Shown here: positions 1 through 12,800 of the stretch, in pieces
Position numbering within the stretch: the stretch's first letter is position 1
How the letters are laid out: each line of letters begins with the position of its first letter
Source: Holtermannia corniformis
Lineage: Eukaryota > Basidiomycota > Tremellomycetes > Holtermanniales
NCBI GenBank assembly: GCA_001599935.1
Contig: BCIJ01000030.1
Coordinates: 169,419-233,418, forward strand
Length of the DNA stretch: 64,000 nucleotides
Direction of reading: 5' to 3'
Position numbers and translations under genes: made by a program
Notes under the pieces: model-generated
Told to the model about the DNA's origin: nothing
Database searches by the model: none
Seen by the model: only the letters and a program-made list of their open reading frames with translations

Positions 1-1493
1 GCGGCACGGTCGTTGGAGAAGACGGCGCCAGTGAGGGCGTACTCGGACGACGAGTCGATGAGCTCGCACGTCTCGTCAAACTTGTCGTCGGGGTAGACGT
101 AGACGGTGAGGACGGGGCCAAAGATCTCCTCGACCATCGAGACCGACTTGGGGTCCTTGGTCTCGATGACAGTCGGCTTGATGAAGAAGCCTTTAGAGTC
201 GTCCCACTCGCCGCCGGCCAAAACGGTGCCGCCAGCCTGCTTGGCTCGCTCGACAATGCCCGTAATCTTGTCAAACGCCGGACGGCCAATGACAGGGCCC
301 ATAAAATGCTGGGGCTCACTGCAAGGGCCGACGGTGATCTCGTTGGTCTTGGCGACGAGCTGCTCCTTGAAGCCATTATTCCACAAGCTCTCGGGCACGT
401 AGGCGCGCGACAGGGCCGAGCACTTTTGACCACAGTACTCGAACGCAGACCGGATCGCCTGGACAACGCCCGACTCGATGTCGGCCGAAGGGTGGTACAG
501 ATGAAAGTTTTTGCCGCCAGTCTCGCCGACGATGCGAGGGTAGCCCTTGTAAATGTCCATGTTGTTGGTAATGTCCTTCCAGAGCTTGCGGAAGATGTGG
601 GTCGAGCCGGTAAAGTGGAGCGCGGCGAAAGCCTTGTGGTCGATGCATTGCTTGACGACCTCGGCAGGCGAGCCGGGGACAAACTGGATAACTGAGGGGG
701 GCAGGCCGGCCTCGAGGAAGACCTTGTGCACCAGGTAGTTGGAGTAGGTCGCCGCGGGTGAAGGCTTCCACACGCAGACGTTGCCGACGATGACGGGCGC
801 GCCGACGAGGTTGCCACCGATGGCGGTAAAGTTGAACGGCGTAACGGCGAGCACGAAACCCTCGAGCGGGCGGAACTCGGTACGGCTGCGTCGTCAGCAC
901 TGCCAGTTGTGGACTCGGCGGCGACTCACTTCCAAACACCCGGCGAGTTGCGAGGCGGCTGCTGGGCGTACAGGTCGTTGACATACTTTACGCTGAAGCG
1001 CAAAAAGTCGACGAGCTCGGCAGCAGCGTCAATCTCGGCCTGCCAGGCGTTCTTGCCCTGGCCAAGCATGGTAGCGGCCATGATCTCGTAGCGATACTTG
1101 CCCGCGATGAGGTCGGCAGCCTTGAGGAAGATGGCGGCCTTGTCGGCCCACGGAATCTCCTCCCACGCCTGCTTGGCCTCGAGCGAGCCTTCGATCGCAG
1201 CTTGGACCGTCTCTGGGGTCGCTGAGTGGTAGGTTGCCAAGTTGCGAGCGTGGTCGTGCGGCATCACCTGTGGCTGCAAGTTGCCCGACTTGACCTCCTT
1301 GCCGTTGATCACGGCCGGGACTTCGAACGGCGCAGCTGCCTCCATCTTGGCGAGTGCGGCCTCGAGACCCTTGCGCTCTGCCGAACCCGGCGGGTAGTTG
1401 CGCTGCTTGTCAGCGCTGCTCCCGCTTGGCTCTACTCACCATGGGCTCATTGTCGATAACGGGGACTTGAAAGTGACCGAGCTGGGAAGTCAT
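1..1493 (-). CDS. put2: Delta-1-pyrroline-5-carboxylate dehydrogenase, C-terminus cut by window edge
   Basis: Mitochondrial-type ALDH4 enzyme that oxidises pyrroline-5-carboxylate (glutamate semialdehyde) to glutamate, the second step of proline breakdown. Three exons are read: 1493-1440, 1402-930 and 885 to beyond base 1, with introns of 37 and 44 nt. The start reads MTSQLGHFQVPVIDNEPM and splices to RNYPPGSAERKG, the usual N-terminus of this family. The substrate/NAD fold region NRTEFRPLEGFVLAVTPFNF spans the second splice junction. VGETGGKNFHLYHPSAD follows, and GQKCSA supplies the catalytic cysteine. The protein runs off the left edge after YALTGAVFSNDR, so the last part is missing. A TATA-like element lies about 45 nt upstream. 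The assignment is firm; a mitochondrial targeting peptide is not obvious at the start. Confidence 0.95.
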
Positions 1494-1536
1494 TGTGGTA
1501 GTCTGTGGGTGAGAAGAGCACTGGACTCGCTCGCTC

Positions 1537-1543
1537 CTTATAC
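1537..1543 (-). promoter_or_regulatory. TATA-like element of the P5C dehydrogenase gene
   Basis: TATAAGG on the minus strand, 44-50 nt upstream of the start codon at 1493, a plausible core-promoter position in a compact fungal genome. No other element was identified. Confidence 0.35.
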
Positions 1544-1789
1544 TTTCCTTTGAGAGCTCGCACACACGGGATTTCCGTCGAGAGCGACGGCGGGAAAGCC
1601 GGGTCACGTGAACCGGGGAAACGTGGTATCCGGCAGCGTTACCACATATAGGCGTCCGGGGCGCGCGCCTAACGCAAGCCCCAACTGTGCGCTGAACAAT
1701 TCTGTGCTCTGCATTGTCAAGTGTCAATTGCAGGGGTCAATATCTGAATGGCAACACTACGAGAAACAATCCCGCAGTACCCTCATGCA

Positions 1790-4338
1790 TCAGAACAATA
1801 CGTGGAGAGCCTTCTGTACACCCAGCTGCAGCCCTGACTTTGTCTCCAGATCCCTCTGCCGGCGGCGTTCGTCGAGCTCGAAAGTTGCCGCAATCTCTGC
1901 TTCTGACAGACGGCCTCGGTAGAGGTCCAGCTTGTCCAGGCGCACCCACTTCGTTTTGTGCCATAACTTCCACACGATCCAGGGGACGAAAAACAACGGA
2001 ATGCCTGAAGAGTCAGCGTCGCCATAACCTCCGCCTCGACACTCACCAATGTAGTTTGCGATAAATGTAGAAACATTCCAGTTACCGCTCAAGAAGACTT
2101 GGAACCCGGAGAGCAAGATCACAACGCCCGTGACGATGAGACCGTACCACGCGCCGTAAGGCATAAAGGGAGCGCGGTAGTAGAACGTGCGATTGTCAAT
2201 GCCCTGCACCTTGCAGGCCTTATGGAACCGGATGTACGACCAGCAGATAGTAGCCCTTAGCATGTCAGCGACAGCTTGGGCCAGAACTTGACCGTAGACC
2301 TACCAGGCGAAAAAGCCGGCTTGCGTCGAGAGTGTCGACAACCAGGTGAATGCAGTCGCGCTGAGATGGATTGAAAATCTGTAGCTTTGATGTTGACATG
2401 AAGACCTACCTGCCGTTGCTGACAGAAAGGAAAGCTAGCAACCCAAAACTAGATGCCGCCAACACCGACGCAATCGGGGTACCTTGCTTGTTGACGTAGG
2501 TGAGAAAGCGTGGCGCTTGCCGCTGTAGAGCGAGTGCGTAGAGTGTTCTTGAGGAAACGAAGATATACGCTGAACCGCTTGAATATGCTGAGATAAGGAT
2601 AACCGCGTTGCTGTAGATGATGAGTGAGATTCAGGAGAACGAGACATCACACTCACATCACGTGCGGCAAGCCAGTGATCCCTGCTCGGTTCGTTGCGAT
2701 TACGAACGGACTGCTCAAGTCAGCATGGCGTATTGATTCCCGTGAACGGACCTGCTAAATGCATTCTGTGCTGTTGTCAGTGGCCATCCGAAAAGGTCTA
2801 TACAAATTACGCACGCCGGTGCCATTGAGGAGGTTTGGGTCGTTGGAAGGCACGGTCAGACCCATCACGAGAATACCTAATCACATGACAGTGAGCTCAC
2901 GTGACATGTGGCACCATACCGAGCAACTCACCTCCGATGTAGAAGAACAGGATGCGGCCCAGGACTTTACGAGTCGCGGACGGAATTTGCTTGGTGGCTG
3001 GACCTCGTCAGCCGCGGAAGGTGGCTTGCGGGAGACAACGAACGGTTGCTTGCTTCACCAGCAGCCAGCACGACTGTCTGTCACGCGCGATGAGTCCCTC
3101 GTCTGCTCATCACCATGTTCCTTGACTTACTTCTGTCCCGACGAACGAGAAGCCGGACGAAATTGAGCTGAGATATGGCTACTTAGCGCAGTTCCAATGA
3201 GCGGAGCAATACGCACGCTGAGATAAAACCTAAGAACTGTCCGGTAGAACCCGAAATACCGTTCAGTTGAACGAATGGTCCAGGGTTTTTCCAATACTAG
3301 ATGGCGTAAACGCGTGAAACGATGCAGAGTGGAGTGCTCACTCTAAAGCCCAAACGATCGTGTGAAGGTGCACCGCCAAGATCGATAACGAAACCAAGGA
3401 TCTGAGGCTTTAGTGCTGAATGAGGGTGTGGCGGTAAAACCCACGATGAGGCCAACGAAAGCGAAAATCTTGACCAGACTTGTGATGACTTCTGAATTGC
3501 CAAACGCGCGAACGCTGACGAGGTTGAGACCGACGCTCAGTACAAGGAAGACGGCGCTGAGGAAGATAAACGCCATGATAAGACATGCACACCCACAACT
3601 CACATCCATACGGCTTGGCTGATGCTGTCATTCCAGTAGGTAATTACTGTCGCAACGGCAACCAGTTCGGACGCTATACCGATGGCGTAACAGTAGAAGC
3701 TGTTCCAGCGTGAGCATGACGACCTCGAAACGATCCGACTGACTAATTCCAACCGAGGGTGAAGCCAACGCTGGGGTCGATGAACCGCGCGCTTCGATAG
3801 CGGTTAGCTTGCCTCGGCGAGGAGAACGGGGAGACTACTGACGCAAAGTGCATGAAGGAGCCAGAGCCGGGAATGAGCGTAGCCATCTCGCCTTGGCATG
3901 ATCAGCGCACATCCATAAAAATCAAGTCGGGACACTCACCGAGCGCAATCATGACGATGTAGAGAAGACTTCCAATAAGAATGTACGACAGAAGCATGCC
4001 GACAGGGCCGGCTTTTGCAAGAGCTGCGCCAGCGCCAAGGAATAAACCCGTGCCAATACCAGCACCGATACCTGCCAACGCTGTCAGCACTCTTTTTGAC
4101 TCCGGCGCGTTGATAGTAGCTCACCAATCATGGTAATGTGCACATTACTCAGGGTACGCGCCGTGCGCCCAGTCCCATCACCAATTGCCTGGTCGTCCGA
4201 CGCCGTATGGATGCTGTGCCAGTCCTCTGGCTTGCCGGTCAAGCTGTAGGGTATCGGACCAACCTCAACGTCGGTTTGCTCTTGGCTTCGACGCTTCACC
4301 GGCGAGTCCGCGACATCCTCGAGAGACTTTCTGCTCAT
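1790..4338 (-). CDS. Amino-acid permease, YAT/APC family
   Basis: Plasma-membrane amino-acid/H+ symporter of the fungal YAT family (AA_permease domain, normally 12 membrane spans). About a dozen canonical introns of 35-110 nt can be spliced into one frame. The start is MSRKSLEDVADSP. The hydrophilic N-tail ends in SNVHITMIALAGIGAGIGTG, the TM1 signature. Then come ALGEMATLIPGSGSF, FIDPSVGFTLGWNYFYCYAI, a GTETVVLAAGEASN segment, SSPFVIATNRAGI and AYSSGSAYIFVSSRTLYALA. The C-tail contains GRLSEAEIAATFELDERRR and ends at 1790. An upstream in-frame ATG at 4356 would add six residues. The tail-to-head neighbour is P5C dehydrogenase, so amino-acid uptake next to proline catabolism is suggestive, but substrate specificity cannot be read from sequence. 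The reading frame looks intact. Confidence 0.92.
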
Positions 4339-4982
4339 GATGACTAATGTATCCAAGCGACGAGTGTGCGAGACGTTGGTCGGAAGATGCGTCGAGTCTC
4401 CAGGGTCCTACTTGACTGCACTGCTGCTGCTAAAAATTCAGATGCTCGCTATGCCATTCGTAACTTGATGGCGTGCTGACTTGGTGCATGCTACTCCCAT
4501 TCGGACCACCGTACAAGCGAGCTGTCCCAAAAAACTCGATCGGCCCACATGCCGTGCCTGAAAGCCGGTGACCAGCGGGGAGTGGCCGAAAGCTCCGTTC
4601 ACAGCAGACTCATTGACACTATGCGTGCAACACCCGCCGAGCGAGGTGATTGTGTAAATATGTGCAGAGCCAGATACCCACCTTGGTTGCTAGAATCAAC
4701 TCAGATGGTTGGTCCAGGGCCTCTCAAACGTCCTGGCTGCGCCATCCAAAGACCGTGATCACCCGCATGGATCTGTTTTGCGAGCTCCGTTTTCACCGTC
4801 GATATGGCCACGCAGTGCACATTCATCTGGACGCGTCGCATCCAAACGTGCAGCTCAACCGATGTGGCATGTATTCATCATGATTGCAAAACGTACGTGA
4901 CCCAACGTCCGTAGGCCTAGGAACAAAACCAGTTGCAGCTCGCGACACAACGCAAAGTCCGGTCATTAGGGGGCGTGATCAA
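4339..4982. other. Intergenic, permease promoter and chitin synthase 3' flank
   Basis: About 640 bp between the permease start and the chitin synthase end, both genes on the minus strand. Short open frames here show no family resemblance or sensible splicing. No RNA gene or repeat was seen. Confidence 0.6.
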
Positions 4983-7900
4983 CTAATAGCGCTGAGACGG
5001 GTCAGCCTAGCTCACGCGTGCAGCGATGGACTCACAGCGCCCGGCGGCAGATTGGAAGGGTGACTAGGATCGACGCGGACGGGCGGCTTGGAGGATGCGC
5101 GTCGAACGGCTTGCGGTGCGGCCGAAGTGTAGCCGGGATCGACAAGGGAGACGCCGCGAGAGTGCGATTGGCGGAAGTCGTCGTCGGCGGGGTAGGTGTG
5201 GCTGGGTTCGGCAAGAATGGGGTCACCCTCGTAGTGGTCGTTCGAATAGGCCGGGTAAGCGTGGTACGAGCTCGAGGGGTCGTCGCTGAAGCCGCGATCC
5301 ATCGAGGGCGCGGCACGGCCACCGGAACCCTCCGATTCGGTCGAGCCGGGTGAGGCGTCGCGATTGACAGCACGAGGAGCGTCGAGCAGAGGGGTGATGC
5401 CACTGCCGTATTGATGACCGAGCGGGGACGAAGTTTCGTATTGAGGGTTCATCGAAGAAAAGCTCTGGCTCTGGCGATAGAGAGGACCGTTCTCGGCCGA
5501 GGTGCCGTTGCCGCTGCCGCTGAACAGAGTGTCGCTCGAGACGACCGAGTAGCGATTCGGGTTGAGAGATCCGCGGGGCGAGGACGAGCGCTGGACGACG
5601 TCGTAGTACGAATCGTGCGAAGCGGTGCCATCGCGCCAGCGGCGGTCAATCTCGTGGTCTAACCAGCGCTTCATGACAATGCGCGACGAGTCAAAGACGC
5701 CCTCCTTGTCGCCGTGCGTCGCCTCCTTGGCTTCACCATGAACCTTGCGCGTCTCACCCCAGGAAAAATCATCCATGTGCCAGAAAGCATAGGCGGGGAG
5801 GACGAGGTTCCAGACGGGGAGTGAGAGTAGGTACATGAACATCCACCCGACGTAGACGGCCTTGCGCGAGGTGATGACGATCAACAAGCCGGGCAGACCG
5901 AGGATGAAAGCGAGGAGGATGAGCGAAACGGTTGGCGTCGGCTGGCTTGGGATGATGGCGATGATGATAATGTAGAGCGTAAACGAGATGGCGGCGGGCA
6001 GCACGAGGGTGCCGGCGAGATCCATAAAGACGACAAACTGCATGGAGAAGCAGAATGTGCCGCAGAGGTCGCGTACGAGCATGAGCTCGAACAGGTTGTG
6101 GATGGTCGAGTTGATCCAGCGACGACGTTGCGAGAGCAAAACGCGGAACGTATCGGGCACGACCGTCTTGCAAACGGCCTGAGGGCAGAAGACCATCTTT
6201 CGCTTTGGGAACGTCTTGAGCATGAGGGTAGACAGGAAGCGATCCTCGCCGAGGAGCAGCAAGTTCTTCTTGTGCAGCGTATCGACCACGTTTTCCGAAT
6301 AGTGCTCGCAAATGTCGGGGTTTGCGAGGATGGGGACCCAATAGCCTTGGTCGCCTTTCGGCGCCTTGATGCGGTACATGCTAAAGCAGCCGGGCAGGCA
6401 GGTGACACCGCCAAACATGGATTCAAACGCCTTGGTCAGGTGGTGGGAAATGTAGTATTCGAACACTACGGTCAGCGCGGTCTTGATCGACAAACTCACC
6501 TTGAATCATCGTCACCCACGTCTCCGACTTGTTTGCAATCTTTGTCTCGCCGCACAGGCCCATGATTTCTGGGTCATTGACCATGCACGCGTTCATGCGC
6601 GTGAGCGAGTCTGGAAAGACCTTTGTGTCGGCGTCGACGCAGAGTACGGTCTCGTAGCGATCCGGCGAGATGCCCGTGACGCGCCAGATTGCGTTGAAGA
6701 ATTCATACTCGAGCGTCGTCATGCGCTCGTCAAACATGACTTTTTGCAAAAAGCTCATGAGGATGATCTGCGAGTCGCGCTTGCCGCGGTTCCCCGGCTT
6801 GGCCTCGTGGGCTTCCAGAGGGTTGCCGACCTTTGCGACGAGGACGATGGGCACGCGCTGCTGCTTGGACGATTCGACGGTCGTGGGGTCGTAGTCGTAG
6901 AAGCCAGCGTAGACTTTGGCCATGTTGTGGCGCTTGTGGCCATCGGCAATGGCCACGTACGAGTGGGGTTCGACCTCGTCGACCGGGACGATGAGCTCCT
7001 TCATCATTGTGAGCACGATGTCGGGTGTGTGCAGCTTTGAGCCCGAGCCGCGGACCATGCCGTCGGCAATGACGAGGATGAGCTTGTGGCTGTTGGGGTA
7101 GTCGGTCGTTGCGAGCGAGTCGAGCGTGGTGCGCAAGCCTTCGACGGATTCCGAGTAGGCCGTGACGAGGCAGATCGTGTGCACGAGGGGAAAGTTGAAC
7201 GGCTCGAAATCGGGTGCCGGTTGCGGGATGACATTGTGCAGTGGGAACGGGCAGTTGCTCTGTGGACCGCCCGAATCCGACAATGACATGCGCGACTCGT
7301 CGCGGCCGAACGGGAGCGACGTCGAGCTCCGGGACGAGCGCAGCATAGGTGAGCCCGGCGGCGTCGTCTGCCCGGTTCCGAGCTTGGCGCCATACGTGCT
7401 TGCGGTATTCTTGCGGCGGTCGGCATTACCATAAGCCGTGGTGGGTCGAGACGAGGCGACGATCATCGGGTCAGCCTTGCTGAAGCGCGAGGTGGACGGG
7501 AAGAAGACCGTTTTGCGCGAGGTGGCGTTGCCGCCTTTGCCAGCGGGCACGGTAGGTCGATAGCGACTCGGCGCAGGGCGGTAGATGTCGTCTGTCCAGT
7601 TTTCAATCTCGGCCGCGCGCGCCATGCGCTGGTTGTAGCTCTCGCCCTTGAAGTTGCCGAGGCGCCAGCTGAGGAACCAGCCAAAGATGACTGCCATGCT
7701 GAATTTGATGACGACGACGCCAATGATGAAGATGAGCGAGAGATAGAGCACAACGTCGGAGGCGACGCAACCAATCGACTTGGAGTCGATGAACCCGACG
7801 CGGACGACGTCACTCAAGCAGGCAGCGATATCGTCCAAGCCCGAGCGCGAGATGAGCATGGTGATGTCCCTGTTCTGATACGTGTCGTTGCCCGTCTTGA

Positions 7901-9384
7901 TCGTGTCAAAGAACGACGGGTAGGACACTTGGGTCGTGTCGAGCCATTGCAAGAGGCTCAGATCGAGCACGTTGCTGCCGTCAGCCCAATCATCGAGCGG
8001 TCACTCACGATTTGTAAACAGCGAGGTTGCGCGCCGGGTTCTTGACCATGTCCCAGGTGTAGTAGACCTGGCCCGAGGCCGACTCGGCCGCAAACGCGGC
8101 CCTGGCCTTTGTCGTGCGGTGGCAGTTTGTGTCTTGATCATAGCCGGTGATGTTGACCTTGGACGTGCCGTTTTGATCGTGCAGGTTGCAGGGAAAGTAC
8201 CATGCCATGTTCTTAGACGCATCCGACGGGATGGCCGAGTTTGCCGCGGGCGTGATGATGTTGTGGCACTTTTGGTTGACCGTCTGGAACAAAAAGCTCG
8301 CGTCCTTGCCGCCTGCCATCCACTCGTCGGAATACAGCGGGTTGGTCGTCCCGTTAAAGTAGGGCTCGATCGCGGGGTGTTGAAACCGGGCAAAGTCGTA
8401 GGCGTAGCCGTTGATGACGAGTGAGCCATTGTTGGCTTCGCCGCCTTTGATCCGGAGCGCCTGGTCGCCGCAGACGGTTTGGGTAAAGCCAAACGTGACG
8501 AAACCGACGGCGGCCATGAGGACGGCGACAATGCCGACGATGCCAATCTTTTCTCGCCATGCGCGCTGTGCCTCGGGCGTCTTTTTGCCTGACGACGTCA
8601 GCACGACGTCGTGTAGAGAGCGACTGACCGAAAACACCGCGAAGGACGAATCCGGGGACGCAGATTGTCAACAAGTAGCAGTAGACCATCCACGCGTCCT
8701 TTGGCCCTGGTGCAAAGTTGCCCAAGCAGCCGAGCTTTTCGTCGGGGTGGTCGCGCACGGCACCGCCTGCGCGGTTCGTCTGCGTCGCGTTAGGAGGCTG
8801 GCGCGGGGCCGCTTGTGATGCTTTGCGTCGCAGGGTGGCGCCTCGCTTGAACAGGTGCAGACCCGACTCGTGCGTCGTTTCCGACGGTTCTCGAGCGAGC
8901 AGTGATTTGCCTCGGCGCAAGCCAGGCCCATTCGGTTGATTGCCCGTTGCTACGGAATCAGCCTAGGCGGCTCGGGGCCAGGACACGTACTGCTTGGCAA
9001 CACACCGAGGCCACCCCTTTCGCCGTCGGCTGCATGCTCGCGATAGTGCCAGAGCCGATGGTTTGGGTCGATCCGCTCGCGATCCGGTCTGACCATGCTC
9101 TTTTTCCTACGAAAGTCTGCGGCTGCGCCATTACTCGCACTGAACCCCTGATGCTGCACGTCGACATAGTCGTCACCGGCCGGGCCGTGGCCATAGTTGA
9201 GAGGCGAGCTGGGCGGCTGCGTCGACGCCGTGGTGTTCAACGAGGCCTTGGACGGGCCCGACTTTGGCGACGGCCGCGGTGGGGTCCGTGAACCCGTGTT
9301 GATGGCTGGCAGGGGTTGATTCCGACGCGAAGGGGGTACCGAGTCGTTGAACGAGACGTTTTGCGACGCGTGTGGGCGTGACAT
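4983..9384 (-). CDS. chs3: Chitin synthase, class IV (Chs3-type) with cytochrome-b5-like domain
   Basis: Processive membrane glycosyltransferase making chitin from UDP-GlcNAc for the cell wall. Exon 1 (start [15 protein letters not shown]) ends after [21 protein letters not shown] 41-nt intron leads to [21 protein letters not shown] 39-nt intron joins RGVFG to [15 protein letters not shown], followed by TM helices and a cytochrome-b5-like lumenal domain ([15 protein letters not shown]). Further introns lie near 8005 and 6480. The catalytic core carries [48 protein letters not shown] and the hallmark [13 protein letters not shown], then several TM helices and a long Ser-rich tail. The end is ambiguous. 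Read-through stops at 5012. A 44-nt GTGAGT..CTGAC..CAG intron instead gives the terminal residues LPPGARY and a stop at 4983. The latter fits the intron style of the window. Confidence 0.95.
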
Positions 9385-9899
9385 TGTGATTGTTGTGCAA
9401 GCCGTTCAGTGTACCATGGGTCCCGTCTGCAAGCTGTCAGCACCGAGCGATGGGATCGTGACGTACGAACCGGATGCAAAGGCGACCGAGGCGATGTTGG
9501 TGCTGGCAAAGGACCGCGCGGTGACTAGACTGGGAGCGAGCTTGAGCGGATCGTATGCTGGTGCGCGCAACAAGGTGGTCGGTGATCAACCCGGGTTGGT
9601 GGTGGCGGTGCCGTCTCGTGCGATTGGCTCAACGGGCAAGGGCGTTCGTTGCAGTCGGCGCCGTCGCCGTCGCCGTTGGCAAGAGCGCGTCGAGTGAGCT
9701 CGGAGCGAGTTGTGAGCGCTGGTGGGGTGCCGACGCCGGCGTGAAGACTGAGAGCACCGACGCGAACGAGCAAAGATCAACAAGAAGAAGGATGTCGATC
9801 GAGGGGTTTGGTGCGCACGGCCCGCGGCGTTTCACTTTGTCTCGAGTGGCACTCTGCCTCGACCAACGCTTCATACAACACGGCGCTACACGATGGTTC
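9385..9899. other. Intergenic, chitin synthase promoter and FHL1-like 3' flank
   Basis: About 515 bp upstream of the chitin synthase. Contains a CGTCGCCGTCGCCGTTGGC trinucleotide-like stretch near 9657-9680 but no coding signal that fits a family. Promoter elements were not recognised. Confidence 0.55.
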
Positions 9900-12800
9900 C
9901 TATGCGACTCCGACCCGCGGCTTCTTCGCATCCGCCCCCTCGACATCATCCAGCGGCCCAGCGCCGAGGCCAATCAGGCTCGAGTAGTCGGCCATCGAAT
10001 CCTCAGTGAGCTCCTCGGCCTTGCGCTTGGGTGCACTCGGCGCGCTCGGTGCAGCCGGCGTGTACGTAGCAGGCGCGGCGATCGGCTTGGCGACCCCGTT
10101 GGTAGCCGGCGGTCGGACTGGCGTAGGCACAACAGGCGGCCGAGGAGCAGCAGCGACAGGCGGCTTGACAGGCGGCGTCAGCTTGGGTGCCACCTTGGCC
10201 GTTGGGTTCTTTGCAAGCGGTGCAGGTGGTCGGTTTGCCGACGGCACGATGCCCGAAGACCCGCCTATGGTTTGACGAGGCTGCACTGCTGCGGCCGTCT
10301 TGCCCACAGGGCCTGGTCGAGGCCCCGGCGGGCGGGCCGTGATCGGCGGCACGACCCCAGTGGCCCACACTCGCTCTGCTGTCGGCATGTCAATGTCGAT
10401 CCCAACGGCCTTGATGTACGTCAACAGAGCCGAGGCGTTGGGTCCGACCGTGTTGACGTTGCCTCGGACCGCGGCGACCTCTGCAATCATGCCGATGACC
10501 TTTATGAGCGTGTCGCCCGGTTGCGCGGGGCCAGGTAAAGGCCTCGCCGCAGTGGCGGGTGCAGGGCGCGCAGCACCAGCCGTGGCAGTAGCAGCAGGCC
10601 TTCCAGCCGTCGCGCCCGGCTTGGCAGCTTGACCCAGAGGCCGGGGTGCCAGCGGTGCCGATCCAACTTTGGCTGCAGCCACACTGGTCCCGCCGATCCC
10701 TGCTGGCGCTGGCCGATTCACAGCAGCCGCAGCCTGGGCCGCCTTGGCTGCAGCCTGCCGGTTCTTGTTGACGACCCAAGCGGACAGGACCTCGATCGCA
10801 CCCGAGGCGCCGAGATGCTCGAGCTTTTCAATGATATCCCGGTTGAGGTGCAGAAACGTCTGCTGGTCAAGGATGAGAGTCGCGCCGTCGAGTACAAACG
10901 GCAACAGGTCGCCATTGGCATCCTTTGACAAGAGCGAGCTGCGCGCGCGCAGAGCAGGGGTGATGGGCTGCACGACGACGGTAATCTTGCCTTTTGCGAG
11001 CAATGGGCCGTGCGCGACCCCGTTCGGTCCCAAGCTGCCTGCCGGGCGGACGAGGTTGGGCCGCGGCAGGGAGCCAGCAGGAGCCATCATGCGCAGCTTG
11101 GGATCCCCCGGCTTGAGCGGCAAGCCGTCCTTGCCGAGGTAATCCTTGTCCTTTGCCTTTTTCGCCTTGAGCTCGGCTCGATGGCGCTCGCGCTCTGCTT
11201 TGACTTCTGCATTCTTCATCTTGCCTTCCGACTTTTCCGCGTCGCGCCGTTGTTTCTCCTCGAACAGCGGGCCTTCTTCCGGGTCAATGATCCAAACAGA
11301 GCCTTTGGACTCGGGATCATCCGATGGAATCCGGGGAACTTTGAGAAACGCCTTGTTGAGCGAGAGATTGTGCCGGATCGAGTTCTAAGACGTTAGCACT
11401 GATCGATCCACGAGCGACTCACTTGCCACCCCGCCTCGGGGTTGAGACGAAAGTACTCCCATTCGCCCGCGACCCAGTTACAGACCTCGCCGAGCGTACC
11501 GCGCCCTCGAGGGAGGTGGAGCAGCGCGCGGTGGATAATCGTCGCAAACGTCGGTGTCGGCTTGAGCGGATCCGGTCCGATGAACGGTTTCCCATCCAGT
11601 CCGACGATGGGCGCTGGCGGTGGTCGGGGGCCGGCTCCGGACGGGGGGATCGGCACGTTGACAATGATATGGCCGGGGCGGCCTGGGGTGTCGATCAGTT
11701 CGGTCAGGTGCTGGAACGGTGGCGGCGGTGGCGGTTTGGGTTTCTCGACGGGCGGGTGCGGATGGGCGTTGGGGATGAATGGATGGCCGATAGGCTTGGG
11801 TGGTGCTGGCTTTGGTGTCGAGGCGGCGATCGCGGCGAGCGTCAGAGGTACAGCCGGAGGCGCCTCGAGCTTGAGAGGTGGAGTCGCAACCGGTGCAACC
11901 GGCGTCGGAATGGCACTCGCAAGAGGCTTCTTCTTTGCCTTGGGTGCTGGCGGCGGCACTGCCACGGCCGGGTTTGCGGCGACAGCGGCGGCCAATGTCG
12001 GCGGCAGGGTTTCTGCCGCTGGAGCAGGCGTGACCGAAGCCGTCTCTCGTGACGCGGCAGTGACGGAACCAGGCTCGACCGGCTTTACTTTCTCCTTCCT
12101 CTTCTTCTCCTTCTTCTCCTTCTTTGGCGTGATGGCAGGTGGGGTCTCGGTCGGTTCAGGCTTGATCTCGGCCGTCTCGTGCTCGGACACGAGCGCCGGC
12201 GTGACCGACTTGGCCGCCCATTTACCGCCCTTGGGTCGCTTGCCCGCGTGCACTGGCTTCTCGGGCGCTGATACAGGTACAGGCGCGTGCTCTACCGCCT
12301 TCTTCTTGGACTTTTTCGCCGCCTTGACGGCCGTTTCCTTGACTCTATGCTTTTCCGGTGAGACCGTCTTTTTCACCGCGTGGCCCTTGCTGGGCGCCTT
12401 TGCTAGTTCTGGCTTTTTGAGCTTGATCTTGCTCTCTTGCCCCTTGTGCGCTTGCGCTTTTGGCACGTCGAAATCGTCGGCGCTCAAATCGGGATCCTTG
12501 CGGCGGTGCGTCTTGTGGTCTGAATACGTCGACTCGGCCGAGCTCGCGCCAATGTCCTCGTGGTCATCCATCGGCTCGGCTTCATCTGCCTCGCCCGCGC
12601 TCGAGAGCGACGACAGGTCTGAATCGTCAAACAAGGCCTGGCGCAGCTTTTGCTTGCCCTTGCCGTGGCCTGAGCGGACGGGCACGTCGGACCCAGAGTC
12701 CCAGGAATCACTGCCGCTCGCGTCGGAATCGTCGTTGCCGTCGTCGTCTTCGGAATCCCAGCCAAAGCCATAGGCGGCCCCGTTGGCGCCTTCGAGACCG

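Noticed and set aside
5018..8424. Numerous overlapping frames on both strands in the chitin synthase region
   Set aside because: Arg/Ser/Ala-rich translations typical of off-frame reading of a GC-rich gene; only one frame has chitin synthase motifs.
9555..12773. Long plus-strand open frames (9555-10538, 11442-12773) opposite the FHL1-like gene
   Set aside because: They are antisense shadows in GC-rich, low-complexity coding sequence. The minus strand carries the recognisable FHA and forkhead domains.
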